A stretch of 64,000 bases of DNA, from assembly GCF_019972155.1 (NCBI RefSeq), contig NZ_BOVL01000005.1, forward strand, positions 489,202 through 553,201. Direction: 5' to 3'. Below, piece by piece: positions 45,153-52,814 of the stretch (positions are counted from its first letter, which is position 1; the number at the start of each line of letters is the position of its first letter). The notes beneath the pieces were generated by a model. The model was given only the letters and a program-made list of their open reading frames with translations, was not told the origin of the DNA and searched no databases. The translations under genes and the position numbers were made by a program. The stretch comes from Bradyrhizobium sp. RD5-C2. GTDB lineage: Bacteria; Pseudomonadota; Alphaproteobacteria; Rhizobiales; Xanthobacteraceae.

Positions 45153-45776
45153 ATGACCCGGTTTGTTGCGCGTGCGCTGGCACTGATCGTCGCAGGCTGG
45201 ACGACGTCGTCGGCGGCGGCCGATCTCAACTACGGCTCGCCCTATACCGTCTATCAGCCGCTCAATGCCTACAGCTGGGCCGGGCCCTATCTCGGCGGCA
45301 ACGTCGGCTATGGCTGGGGTTCGGTCGAAAACAACCCGACCAAGCCGTCCGGTTTCGCCGGCGGCGTGCAGGCCGGCTACAATTTCCAGAACGGCTCTCC
45401 CTGGGTGTTCGGCATCGAGGCCGATATCCAGGGCACCACTGCCGACGATCGGTTCGCGCCGTGGAAGTTCTCCAACCCGTGGTTCGGCACGGTGCGCGGC
45501 CGCGCCGGCTATGCGGTCAACAACGTGCTGTTCTACGCGACCGGCGGTCTTGCCTTCGGCGAACTGCGCGGCGAGACCTTCGGCATATCGGAGTCGCATA
45601 CCAATGCGGGCTTCACCGTCGGTGCCGGCGCCGAAATGGGCTTCGCCCCGCACTGGAGCGCCAAGATCGAATATCTCTACGTCGATCTCGCCAACAGCAA
45701 CTTCACGATCACCGGCGGCGCGTCGAACGGCTACAGCTTCAGCCTGGTTCGCGCCGGCATCAACTACCACTTCTGA
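45153..45776 (+). CDS. Outer-membrane beta-barrel protein (Omp25/31-like)
   Basis: The protein has 207 residues. The signal peptide MTRFVARALALIVAGWTTSSAAA is followed by an eight-stranded barrel pattern: WAGPYLGGNVGYGWGS, FAGGVQAGYNFQNGSPWVFGIEADIQG, WFGTVRGRAGYAVNNVLFYATGGLAFGEL, TNAGFTVGAGAEMGFAPHWSAKIEYLYVDL, and a final strand SFSLVRAGINYHF ending in Phe, the outer-membrane insertion signal. Related rhizobial proteins are abundant surface proteins. It is monocistronic with a terminator just downstream. Confidence 0.9.
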   Translation: MTRFVARALALIVAGWTTSSAAADLNYGSPYTVYQPLNAYSWAGPYLGGNVGYGWGSVENNPTKPSGFAGGVQAGYNFQNGSPWVFGIEADIQGTTADDRFAPWKFSNPWFGTVRGRAGYAVNNVLFYATGGLAFGELRGETFGISESHTNAGFTVGAGAEMGFAPHWSAKIEYLYVDLANSNFTITGGASNGYSFSLVRAGINYHF

Positions 45777-45802
45777 GAACAAGAAAACGTCAGACATCAA
45801 CT

Positions 45803-45834
45803 CCCGGCCGCGCCTCGCGTGGCCGGGTTTTTCT
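45803..45834 (+). terminator. Rho-independent terminator of the outer-membrane protein gene
   Basis: CCCGGCCGCG-CCTC-GCGTGGCCGGG forms an 11-bp stem with one wobble pair, followed by TTTTTCTTT. It begins 27 bases after the stop codon at 45776. The rest of the gap up to the cold-shock gene (45837-46043) contains nothing that I can recognise. Confidence 0.9.
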
Positions 45835-46043
45835 TTGTGCTGAGCATGTCGACATCACGCACAGCTGCATGAACGCCACGGCGTCCGCGAAACCGGCCGC
45901 ACGCATCCAATATGCGGGCACCGTCAGTCGCGTCCGCATCATGCAGGCGGTCTTGCAGCGAGCGCGAGCCACGCGCCCTGCGGTCAACTCACACGCAACG
46001 CTTCATTCGCTGTTCATCACGAGCCACGCACCGCGAGAGCTCA

Positions 46044-46256
46044 TCATGAAACTACCAGGTTGACCGCCTTCGGGCCCTTGCCCTTCTTGTCCGGTTCAAC
46101 CTCGAACGTAATGCGCTGTCCTTCAGTCAGGTCCTTCAACCCTGCACGCTCGACAGCTGTGATGTGAACGAACACATCGCGGCCGCCATCGTCAGGCTTG
46201 ATGAAGCCATAGCCACGCTCTCCGTTGAAGAACTTGACTGTCCCAGTCATGGCCAT
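46044..46256 (-). CDS. Cold-shock protein (CspA family)
   Basis: The protein has 70 residues from ATG 46256 (GGGGGAGGAG nine bases upstream; ATG 46250 is two codons in). It is a single cold-shock domain with both RNA-binding motifs: RNP1 as RGYGFIKP (K/R-G-[FY]-G-[FY]-I) and RNP2 as DVFVHITAV, ending KGKGPKAVNLVVS. It acts as an RNA chaperone. More than 200 bases of non-coding DNA precede it on its strand, so a structured 5' leader is possible. Confidence 0.95.
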   Translation of the reverse strand: MAMTGTVKFFNGERGYGFIKPDDGGRDVFVHITAVERAGLKDLTEGQRITFEVEPDKKGKGPKAVNLVVS

Positions 46257-46517
46257 CGGGAAAACTCCTCCCCCGTATTGCTCCACCGCTACGCGCACGC
46301 CGCGTAGTGGTTGACCGACATTCGCTTGTCGGAAGCTTGGCCACCTGAACAAGCCGGCGTCACGCCGCCGGTCTGCCTGGATTTTATTTCGGCCTTGTCA
46401 CTCCGCCGCAACCATTCGCGGAAGCGGAACGTAAAGCCAGTCGTAACAGGATGAGCATAATACGGTTCCGCGCGCGTTGCCTATGCTCAAATAGAACTTT
46501 TCAGTGGGTGCTACCGT
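46257..46517. other. Promoter and 5' leader region of the cold-shock gene
   Basis: These 261 bases separate the cold-shock gene from rlmJ on the same strand. They include a strong ribosome binding site (GGGGGAGGAG) and an AT-richer block near 46380-46510. No coding sequence is seen. Cold-shock genes often carry temperature-responsive leaders, so this is the place to look for one. Confidence 0.5.
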
Positions 46518-47378
46518 TCAAGGTTTAGGCGTTTCGAGTCTGAAGCGTCCGGCGCCGCCTTGACCAAGCGGCTTCTCGAGTTCGGGCAGAATGATCTTCA
46601 GCTCGCCCGCCAGCGTCCACGGCGGATTCACTATCAAAAGGCCGGTGGAAACGAGGCCGGCGTCCACTTCTTGCGGCGCCACACTGAATTCCAAGCGCAA
46701 GCATTTGCCCGCGGGCCGGCTGCTTGCTGCTGTCGCGGCAACGCTGCGTGCGAGCTCGTCGGAAGCTCTCCGGGATTTTACGGGGTACCACAAAAGGTAC
46801 GCGCCGGTCGGCCACTTCGCGAACGCTGCCGTGAAGGCACTGGCCAGTCGCTCGAACTCGTCCTTCGCTTCGAATGGCGGATCGATCAGCACCAGGCCGC
46901 GCCGCTCGTTCGGCGGCACGAATGCGGGCAGCGCCATCCAGCCGTCGAGATCGACGACGCGCGCCTGCGCATCGCGTCGCAATGCATCGATCAATTGCTT
47001 GCGTGCCGCAGGCTCGATCTCGCAGGCCGTCAGGCGGTCTTGCGGACGCAGCAGCGCCCGCGTGATCAACGGCGAGCCAGGATAGGCTTTCAGTTCGCCT
47101 CGCGGATTGAATGCCCTGACGATGTCGAGATAGGGCCCGATCAGCGGCAGCGCCTTGTCGGACAGCCGCGCTTGCATCAGTCGCGCAATGCCGGTCAGCC
47201 ATTCGCCGCCGCGCTGCGCTTCACTCGATGTCAAATCATAGAGGCCGGCGCCGGCATGGGTGTCGATGACGCGGAACGGCGCCTGCTTTTCCTGCAAATA
47301 GGTGAGCATGCGCACCAGCACGATGTGCTTGATGACGTCGGCAAAGCTGCCGGCATGAAAGGCGTGACGATAGTTCAT
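46518..47378 (-). CDS. rlmJ: 23S rRNA (adenine(2030)-N(6))-methyltransferase (RlmJ)
   Basis: The protein has 286 residues. The N-terminus MNYRHAFHAGSFADVIKHIVLVRMLTYLQEKQAPFRVIDTHAGAGLYDLTS is diagnostic, with the SAM motif in VIDTHAGAGLYDL. The catalytic motif is GLVLIDPPFEAKDEFERL (DPPF). C-terminal KCLRLEFSVAPQEVDAGLVSTGLLIVNPPWTL is typical. The last residues (FRLETPKP) are rather divergent but in frame. Confidence 0.93.
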   Translation of the reverse strand: MNYRHAFHAGSFADVIKHIVLVRMLTYLQEKQAPFRVIDTHAGAGLYDLTSSEAQRGGEWLTGIARLMQARLSDKALPLIGPYLDIVRAFNPRGELKAYPGSPLITRALLRPQDRLTACEIEPAARKQLIDALRRDAQARVVDLDGWMALPAFVPPNERRGLVLIDPPFEAKDEFERLASAFTAAFAKWPTGAYLLWYPVKSRRASDELARSVAATAASSRPAGKCLRLEFSVAPQEVDAGLVSTGLLIVNPPWTLAGELKIILPELEKPLGQGGAGRFRLETPKP

Positions 47379-47537
47379 GCGATGACGCTGCGCTCCAGAG
47401 GGTGCGCATGTTGTACTGCGTCATGCCCGGCCTGTCCCGGGCATCATGGCTGATCTCGCTGGTTTCGTGATGGCGTCCAAGGCCGGGACGCTCGGCGCGA
47501 CGACGCGCGCCTGCCCGGCCGTGACGTGGACGAGACG

Positions 47538-48224
47538 TCAGCCGCCGCGAACCGGCGGCATCAGCACCTGATCGCGGCGGCAGGCGCGGCGATCGATTTC
47601 CTCGCAGGAGCGGAATTGCAGATCCTTGCTGAGGCAGATCCGCACCTCGCTGAGCCGCTTGCTGTCGCAGGTCACCGAGATCGCGGAGTTGCTGAGCCCC
47701 GGATTGGCCTTGATGAACGCCGTCTCCAGCTCATCGGGCGCGATCGTCTTCGGCTCCGTCAATTGCAGGAATTCCTCGGGGATCTTCACCGCGGCGCGGG
47801 CCTTGCGGATGGCTTCGAAATAGGCGCGCTCGCCGAGGCCGGAGCAGGTGCCGTGCTTGTCCCACTCATTATAGATCAGCCCGGGCGCCGGCATCAGGTC
47901 GAGCATCGAGGTCATGATGTTGCGGGCGAGTCGGGGCGAGGGCCGCTGGCAGTATTCCGGAAAGCCCCGCTCATATTGCGGCCACAGCCCGTGCACCACG
48001 AAGGAATAGGGCCGTCCGCCGCACTGCGCCTGCGTGCCGCGGCTGTTGTTGCCGCGCTCGCTCGCCGCCTCGCAGAACGACGGCGACCACGACAGCGACA
48101 GCACATAGAAATCGAACTCACCGGGCGCATTCTGCCGGCGATCCTGGGCCGAGGCCCCCATCGCACCACAGAGAACAAAGGCAACTGAAATCAGAAATCG
48201 GGAAATTGTGACCAACCGAGGCAT
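47538..48224 (-). CDS. Ribonuclease T2 family protein, exported
   Basis: The protein has 228 residues from ATG 48224 (GGGGAG eight bases upstream) with a signal peptide (MPRLVTISRFLISVAFVLCGAMGASA). The two catalytic segments of the RNase T2 fold are present: FVVHGLWPQYERGFPEYC and YNEWDKHGTCSGLGERAYF. Several Cys residues suggest disulfides in the periplasm. It would cleave RNA nonspecifically for scavenging or defence. A homologue of E. coli Rna is the nearest known case. Confidence 0.93.
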   Translation of the reverse strand: MPRLVTISRFLISVAFVLCGAMGASAQDRRQNAPGEFDFYVLSLSWSPSFCEAASERGNNSRGTQAQCGGRPYSFVVHGLWPQYERGFPEYCQRPSPRLARNIMTSMLDLMPAPGLIYNEWDKHGTCSGLGERAYFEAIRKARAAVKIPEEFLQLTEPKTIAPDELETAFIKANPGLSNSAISVTCDSKRLSEVRICLSKDLQFRSCEEIDRRACRRDQVLMPPVRGG

Positions 48225-48282
48225 CAAACGCTCCCCTGACGCGACCATTCAGAGCCTAGCAGGCCGCCGGAACATTTCAAGA

Positions 48283-48313
48283 ACAAAAGCCGCCGTCTGG
48301 ATGGCGGCGGCTT
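48283..48313 (-). terminator. Rho-independent terminator after small exported protein gene
   Basis: The stem AAGCCGCCG/CGGCGGCTT (48287-48313) is followed on the minus strand by TTTGTTCTTG. It ends the transcript of the gene at 48339-48815 before the RNase T2 gene. Confidence 0.7.
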
Positions 48314-48338
48314 CCGTTTTGACCGAACTGGTCGAAGA

Positions 48339-48815
48339 TCAGGGCCGGGCGGCCTTACAGGACGGGTTATAGGCCCAGTTGCGGTCGAGCCCGGCGACGC
48401 ACCATTCGACGCCCTGGCTGAGGCCAGCAAAGCCGCCGTCCTCGATGATCGAATAGTGCACCTTGCGCACCTTGCCGTCGCTCAACATCGCATCGCCCGA
48501 GCAATAGCGGCGCGGAATATTGTCGGACTGCCAGGGACGGAAGGCGGTTTCGTGGATCCGGTTGTAGCCGGTGATCACGAGCGGCGAATTCCAGAAGGTG
48601 GCTTCCTTTTCCTGAAATTGGTTGCTGATGATCGCCAGGGCCTTCTCGCAGGGGGCCACATTGCCGTCATAGCGCGGGCCGGACAGCCAAAAATTGAGCT
48701 CGAACGGATTGGCGGCCTGAGCCGTGCTCCCGAACGCCAGAAGGCCGACCACGAGCGCGGCGCCGAGGCCGAGCTTATGGCTGAGTTTATTGGGGGAGTT
48801 GAACAGGTTGCGCAT
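48339..48815 (-). CDS. Hypothetical exported protein
   Basis: The protein has 158 residues from ATG 48815. The N-terminus MRNLFNSPNKLSHKLGLGAALVVGLLAFGSTAQA is a signal peptide. The mature part has NPFELNFWLSGPRYDGNVAPCEKALAIISNQFQEKEATFWNSPLVITGYNRIHETAFRPWQSDNIPRRYCSGDAMLSDGKVRKVHYSIIEDGGFAGLSQGVEWCVAGLDRNWAYNPSCKAA with four Cys, probably two disulfides. The IPRRYCSG and VEWCVAGLDR blocks look conserved. I associate this family with Bradyrhizobium but know no function. Confidence 0.75.
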   Translation of the reverse strand: MRNLFNSPNKLSHKLGLGAALVVGLLAFGSTAQAANPFELNFWLSGPRYDGNVAPCEKALAIISNQFQEKEATFWNSPLVITGYNRIHETAFRPWQSDNIPRRYCSGDAMLSDGKVRKVHYSIIEDGGFAGLSQGVEWCVAGLDRNWAYNPSCKAARP

Positions 48816-48981
48816 GGGAATCCACCCGATGATCAGATGCGGCGGACGGTGCCGTGAAGCCCCGGCAAGGTCAAGTGCAGCACGGCAACACCTGCGGAGA
48901 AGTCCACTTCCAGCAGCCGGCTCGTTCTTTCCATGGTCGCCGGCGCACTCTATGTTGGTCTTCAGCGAAATGGAGTCTGCG

Positions 48982-49281
48982 ATGCGAAGGAAATTGGCCG
49001 CGTGCCTGGTTGCCGTTAGCGGGATGCTGGCCGTTGGTCCGGCGCAAGCCGACTGGATGCAGCCGGTGCCACCGTTCAAGGGCAATGATACCGGCGGTAT
49101 CATCGCCTATTCGCTGGCGGCCCAGACCGACGCGCGGCAGCTTGCCGTCGATCACTGCGCTTCCTACGGCAAGGTGGTCAAGTTCCTTGCGATGCAGCGC
49201 TATCCGGGCGGCTATATCTCCTTCGCCTGCCGCTGGGTACCCTATGGTTCGGCCCAGAGGCCGGTGCGCACGCTCTACTGA
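48982..49281 (+). CDS. Small exported hypothetical protein
   Basis: The protein has 99 residues from ATG 48982, chosen for the GGAG eight bases upstream and because it begins the signal peptide MRRKLAACLVAVSGMLAVGPAQA. The mature part, starting DWMQPVPPFKGNDTGGIIAYSLAAQTDARQLAVDHCASYGKVVKFL and ending SFACRWVPYGSAQRPVRTLY, has two Cys that could pair. No named family is recognised. It is divergent from the preceding exported protein gene and followed after 43 bases by the DUF3617 gene. Confidence 0.7.
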   Translation: MRRKLAACLVAVSGMLAVGPAQADWMQPVPPFKGNDTGGIIAYSLAAQTDARQLAVDHCASYGKVVKFLAMQRYPGGYISFACRWVPYGSAQRPVRTLY

Positions 49282-49324
49282 GCGCGCTCCAAATCCTTCG
49301 ATCGTTCAGCCGGGAGCTCACCGC

Positions 49325-49855
49325 ATGACCCGACAGCTTGCCTTGCTTGGTTCTGCTGTTTGCCTTGTCCTGTCCACCGGTGCTGCGAGCGCCCTCGACC
49401 TGCCGACCCGCAAGGCCGGTCTGTGGGAGATGAAGATGGTGCGCACCGGCGGGCCGATGCCGGAAATCACCATGCAGCACTGCACCGACGAGACCACCGA
49501 CAAGGAGATGAGCGCGGCGGCCTCGCCGATGGCCAAGGAAGTCTGCTCCAAGCAGGACATCCAGAAGACCGCGACCGGCTATGTCAGCGACAGCGTATGC
49601 AGCGTCGCCGGCATGTCGATGAAGAGCCATGCCGAGATCGTCGGCGATTTCAATTCCGCCTACACGGTCAAGAGCAGCTCGCACGCGGAGGGCGGCGCGG
49701 CCGGCTCCCGCGACACCACGATGACCATCGAGGCGAAATGGCTCGGCGCCTGCAAGAGCGACCAGAAGCCCGGTGACATCATCATGCCCGGCGGCATGAA
49801 GATGAACGTCAAGGACATGGAAAAGCTGAAGGGCCTGCTGCCCAAGCAGAAGTAA
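49325..49855 (+). CDS. DUF3617 domain-containing exported protein
   Basis: The protein has 176 residues from ATG 49325 (GGGAG upstream). Signal peptide MTRQLALLGSAVCLVLSTGAASA, then the DUF3617 pattern: LPTRKAGLWEMKMVRTGGPMPEITMQHCTDETTDKEM, VCSKQDIQKTATGYVSDSVCSVAGMSMKSHAEIVGDFNSAYTVKSSSHAEGG and TMTIEAKWLGACKSDQKPGDIIMPGGMKMN. Three or four Cys suggest disulfides. The family is periplasmic and of unknown function. Confidence 0.85.
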   Translation: MTRQLALLGSAVCLVLSTGAASALDLPTRKAGLWEMKMVRTGGPMPEITMQHCTDETTDKEMSAAASPMAKEVCSKQDIQKTATGYVSDSVCSVAGMSMKSHAEIVGDFNSAYTVKSSSHAEGGAAGSRDTTMTIEAKWLGACKSDQKPGDIIMPGGMKMNVKDMEKLKGLLPKQK

Positions 49856-49887
49856 GCGGCGCCTTCGATCGCCGCCGCGCGCCTGAG

Positions 49888-49924
49888 CACGTCCTCGCTC
49901 ATTTCGAGAGGACGTGACGTTTTG
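49888..49924 (+). terminator. Probable terminator after the DUF3617 gene
   Basis: CACGTCCTC and GAGGACGTG (49888-49916) form a 9-bp stem with an 11-base loop, followed by ACGTTTTG. The T-run is short. Confidence 0.6.
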
Positions 49925-50318
49925 CACCACCATCATAGCGGGCAGCCCGCGACAGAATCGGCAAGCCGCTTTGCACTGCCTATCATCGGGCGTGCGTTCG
50001 CGCGACCTCTCAGTCTGCAATGATGCCTTTGGATCGTGTGCGCCGACTCCGTATTCGCTTCGTCGTTGTCGCTGAAGGTTGACGCCTGGCGCTCGTTTCG
50101 CCGCATAACGGTCACCGGCCGCTCACCTTCAATAGATTGGATGTCAAACAAGACGTCAAGTGTTGGTCCGCGGCCACGCGCAATGCACGACAACATTGCC
50201 GGACGACATCAGCATCATTGAATGATCGCTGCGTGCCGCGCGCGCGAAACTCTTTGCCAGAGCGAAGACGCGGAGCGAATTCCGCGCGCTGAAAAGTTTG
50301 CTGCGACAACATGTCTTT

Positions 50319-50358
50319 TTGAATCGCTCCAGTATCGCGCATCTTGAATCATTCCAGT
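50319..50358. promoter_or_regulatory. Two direct repeats upstream of the siderophore receptor
   Basis: TTGAATCGCTCCAGT (50319-50333) and TTGAATCATTCCAGT (50344-50358) match at 13 of 15 positions and start 25 bases apart. TTGAA-TCA-TTCCA has weak dyad symmetry. They lie about 155-195 bases before the receptor start and may bind an iron-responsive or other regulator. They do not match the rhizobial iron-control element that I remember (TTTAGAA-N3-TTCTAAA). Confidence 0.4.
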
Positions 50359-50513
50359 GCCGTACATCGCGTGCTTCAATGGATTCTATTTTGCGCGTGT
50401 GGAATTCCGCGCATCCCGCCGATAGAAGTCCGCCCCATCGATGCCCGCCCAATGACGAACACGCGGCTCGATCAAGATCGATCTTGGGGAAGTGTGGGGA
50501 TTGTTTGGTGGGA

Positions 50514-52814
50514 ATGGCTTCGTCGCGGAGCAAGCGCAGCTTGCTTGCATCAACCGCTGCGATCAACGCAGCGTTTCTCGGTTCGGTCTTCCTGGTGCCG
50601 ATGGGTGCGAACGTCGCCAGCGCTCAGGCACAAACCAGTTCTGCGCAGAACAATGTCAGCGTGCTTCCCGCAGTGACGGTGGATGAACCTGACGCTGCAA
50701 GGAAGCGCAGTGCCGCCGCTTCAAGTCGGAACACCAGGTCTTCGCGCGCCACCGTATCGAACCGGCGCCGCACCGTTGCGGCGCGCGCTCAGAACCAGGC
50801 TCCGCGGTCGCAAGGCGCGGCCGGCACGGACGGTGCAACGACCGGTTACGTTGCGACCGGCAGCACGGCCGGCACCAAGACCAACACGGCGCTGATCGAG
50901 ACGCCGCAGTCGCTTTCGGTCGTCACGCAGAAGGAGCTTAGGGATCGCAACGTTCAGACGCTCAAGGACGCCGTCAATTACACGCCCGGCGTCACGACCA
51001 CAGCGTTCGGCTATGATCCCCGGTTCGATAGTTTCTACATCCGTGGCTTCGATGCGACCTATACCGGGATCTATCGCGACGGCCTTCGCCAGGGCGGCGG
51101 CAACTTCGCCATTCCCAAGATCGAACCTTACGGTCTCGACAGCGTGTCGATCCTTCGTGGACCGGCCTCGGGCCTCTACGGCCTCGGCTCTCCGGGCGGC
51201 ATCGTCGACGTCACCACGAAGCGGCCGACCATGACGCCGTTCGGCGAGGTGCAGCTGCAGACCGGCAACTATGATCGTTACCAGGGCGGCTTCGATATCG
51301 GTGGCCCGGTGCCCGGCAGCGACCAATTGTATTATCGCCTGACGGGTCTGCTCCGTGACGCCAAGACCTGGTATCCCGGCAACGACGACGATCGCACCTA
51401 CATCGCGCCCGCGCTGACCTGGCGGCCCGACGTCGATACGTCCTTCACGATCCTCAGCGAATATCAAAGCAGCCGAACCGCCGCGAGCATCGGCAACTTC
51501 CGCACGCCCGACGGACAATTGACCAACATCTATTCGAACGATCCGGCCTTCAGCGCCATGGATCAGAAGCAGTATCGCATCGGCTACGCGTTCGAGCACA
51601 ATGTCGACGACGTCTGGACGGTGCGGCAGAACTTCCGCTTGTATCAGGTCGACACCGATGCGAAATACACCCAGATCGATTCCATCGACAGCAGCACCAA
51701 TCTCGCGTCGCGCTCCGCCTGGCGAATCCTCGATAGCTTCAATACCGTAACGCTCGACAACCAGGCCGAGGCCAAGTTCATGCTCGGCGCGATCAAGAAC
51801 ACGGCGCTGTTCGGCGTCGACTACGGGCACTCCTACTACAACGACAAGATCGGCTACGGGGCGGCTCCCGATCTCAATCTCCTGACGATGAATTACGGTG
51901 CCCAGGCGATCGCGTCGCCGGCATTCTCGATCTTCAACAAGCAGTCGACCGACGAGGTCGGGGTCTATGCGCAGGAGCAGGCCAAGCTCGGCGGCTTCGT
52001 TCTGACGCTCAATGGCCGGCAGAGCTGGGTCTCGCAGACGACGACCGCAGGCCTCGACGGCGTGCCGTCAACGCAGAGGGCCACCGCCTTCACGGGCCGC
52101 GCGGGCCTCGCTTACGTCTTCGACAACGGCATTGCGCCTTATGTCAGCTACGCGACGGCATTCGCTCCGCAGGTCGGCGTCGACGCATCGGGATCGCCGT
52201 TCAAGCCGACCACCGGCGAGCAGAAGGAAATCGGCATCAAGTACCAGATGCCGCAGGTGCCGGTGCTGTTGACCGCCGCGGTGTTCGACATCACGCAGGA
52301 CAATGTGCTGCGCACCGATCCGAGCAACATGGCGTTCCAGGCGGCAACCGGGCAGGTCGAATCGAAGGGCGTGGAGCTCGAGGCGAAGCTGGCGCTCAAG
52401 CAGGGATTCGATCTCACCGCGGCCTACACCCATCTCAACGTCGTGATCACGCAGGGCAATCCCGATACGACCGGCAATGAGCTCTCCGGCATTCCGAGGA
52501 ATTCCTTCGCCGCCTTCGGCAAATACACCTTCCAGTCCGGCGTCCCGGTCGAAGGGCTCGGGCTTGGCCTCGGTGTCCGTTACATCGGGACCAACTTCGG
52601 CAATGACCAGAATACGTTCCAGAATGCGGCGAGAGCGTTGTTCGATGCCGTGATCGACTACGATCTCGGCAAGCTCGACCGGCGCTTGCTCGGCGCCACC
52701 GCGCGCCTGAACGCGACCAATCTGTTCGACACGCGCTACCAGACCTGTCAGTCCGGCTATTGCTATGCCGGCGAACGGCGTCAGGTGATCGGCACCCTGT
52801 CTTACCGCTGGTAG
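50514..52814 (+). CDS. TonB-dependent siderophore receptor
   Basis: The protein has 766 residues from ATG 50514 (GTGGG upstream). N-terminal signal region (MASSRSKRSLLASTAAINAAFLGSVFLVPMGANVASAQA), a TonB-box-like LPAVTVDEP, an Arg/Ser-rich linker, then the plug: TALIETPQSLSVVTQKELRDRNVQTLKDAVNYTPGVTTTAFGYDPRFDSFYIRGFD and VSILRGPASGLYGLGSPGGIVDVTTKRP. The 22-strand barrel ends SYRW, a terminal aromatic. It resembles FpvA/FhuE-type ferric siderophore receptors. No signalling domain is seen between signal and plug. It converges with the sensor kinase gene with no spacer. Confidence 0.93.
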   Translation: MASSRSKRSLLASTAAINAAFLGSVFLVPMGANVASAQAQTSSAQNNVSVLPAVTVDEPDAARKRSAAASSRNTRSSRATVSNRRRTVAARAQNQAPRSQGAAGTDGATTGYVATGSTAGTKTNTALIETPQSLSVVTQKELRDRNVQTLKDAVNYTPGVTTTAFGYDPRFDSFYIRGFDATYTGIYRDGLRQGGGNFAIPKIEPYGLDSVSILRGPASGLYGLGSPGGIVDVTTKRPTMTPFGEVQLQTGNYDRYQGGFDIGGPVPGSDQLYYRLTGLLRDAKTWYPGNDDDRTYIAPALTWRPDVDTSFTILSEYQSSRTAASIGNFRTPDGQLTNIYSNDPAFSAMDQKQYRIGYAFEHNVDDVWTVRQNFRLYQVDTDAKYTQIDSIDSSTNLASRSAWRILDSFNTVTLDNQAEAKFMLGAIKNTALFGVDYGHSYYNDKIGYGAAPDLNLLTMNYGAQAIASPAFSIFNKQSTDEVGVYAQEQAKLGGFVLTLNGRQSWVSQTTTAGLDGVPSTQRATAFTGRAGLAYVFDNGIAPYVSYATAFAPQVGVDASGSPFKPTTGEQKEIGIKYQMPQVPVLLTAAVFDITQDNVLRTDPSNMAFQAATGQVESKGVELEAKLALKQGFDLTAAYTHLNVVITQGNPDTTGNELSGIPRNSFAAFGKYTFQSGVPVEGLGLGLGVRYIGTNFGNDQNTFQNAARALFDAVIDYDLGKLDRRLLGATARLNATNLFDTRYQTCQSGYCYAGERRQVIGTLSYRW

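Larger units (their letters stand above)
49856..50513. other. Long regulatory gap before the siderophore receptor
   Basis: These 658 bases contain no convincing gene. They hold a terminator (49888-49924), two direct 15-base repeats (50319-50358), and a perfect 14-base palindrome CAAGATCGATCTTG (50473-50486) 27 bases before the receptor start. The part from about 50290 to 50410 is more AT-rich than its surroundings, as expected for a promoter. Confidence 0.6.

Noticed and set aside
49933..50221. Small frames on both strands in the gap before the siderophore receptor
   Set aside because: They have no ribosome binding sites or family features, and codon use is unlike that of neighbouring genes.
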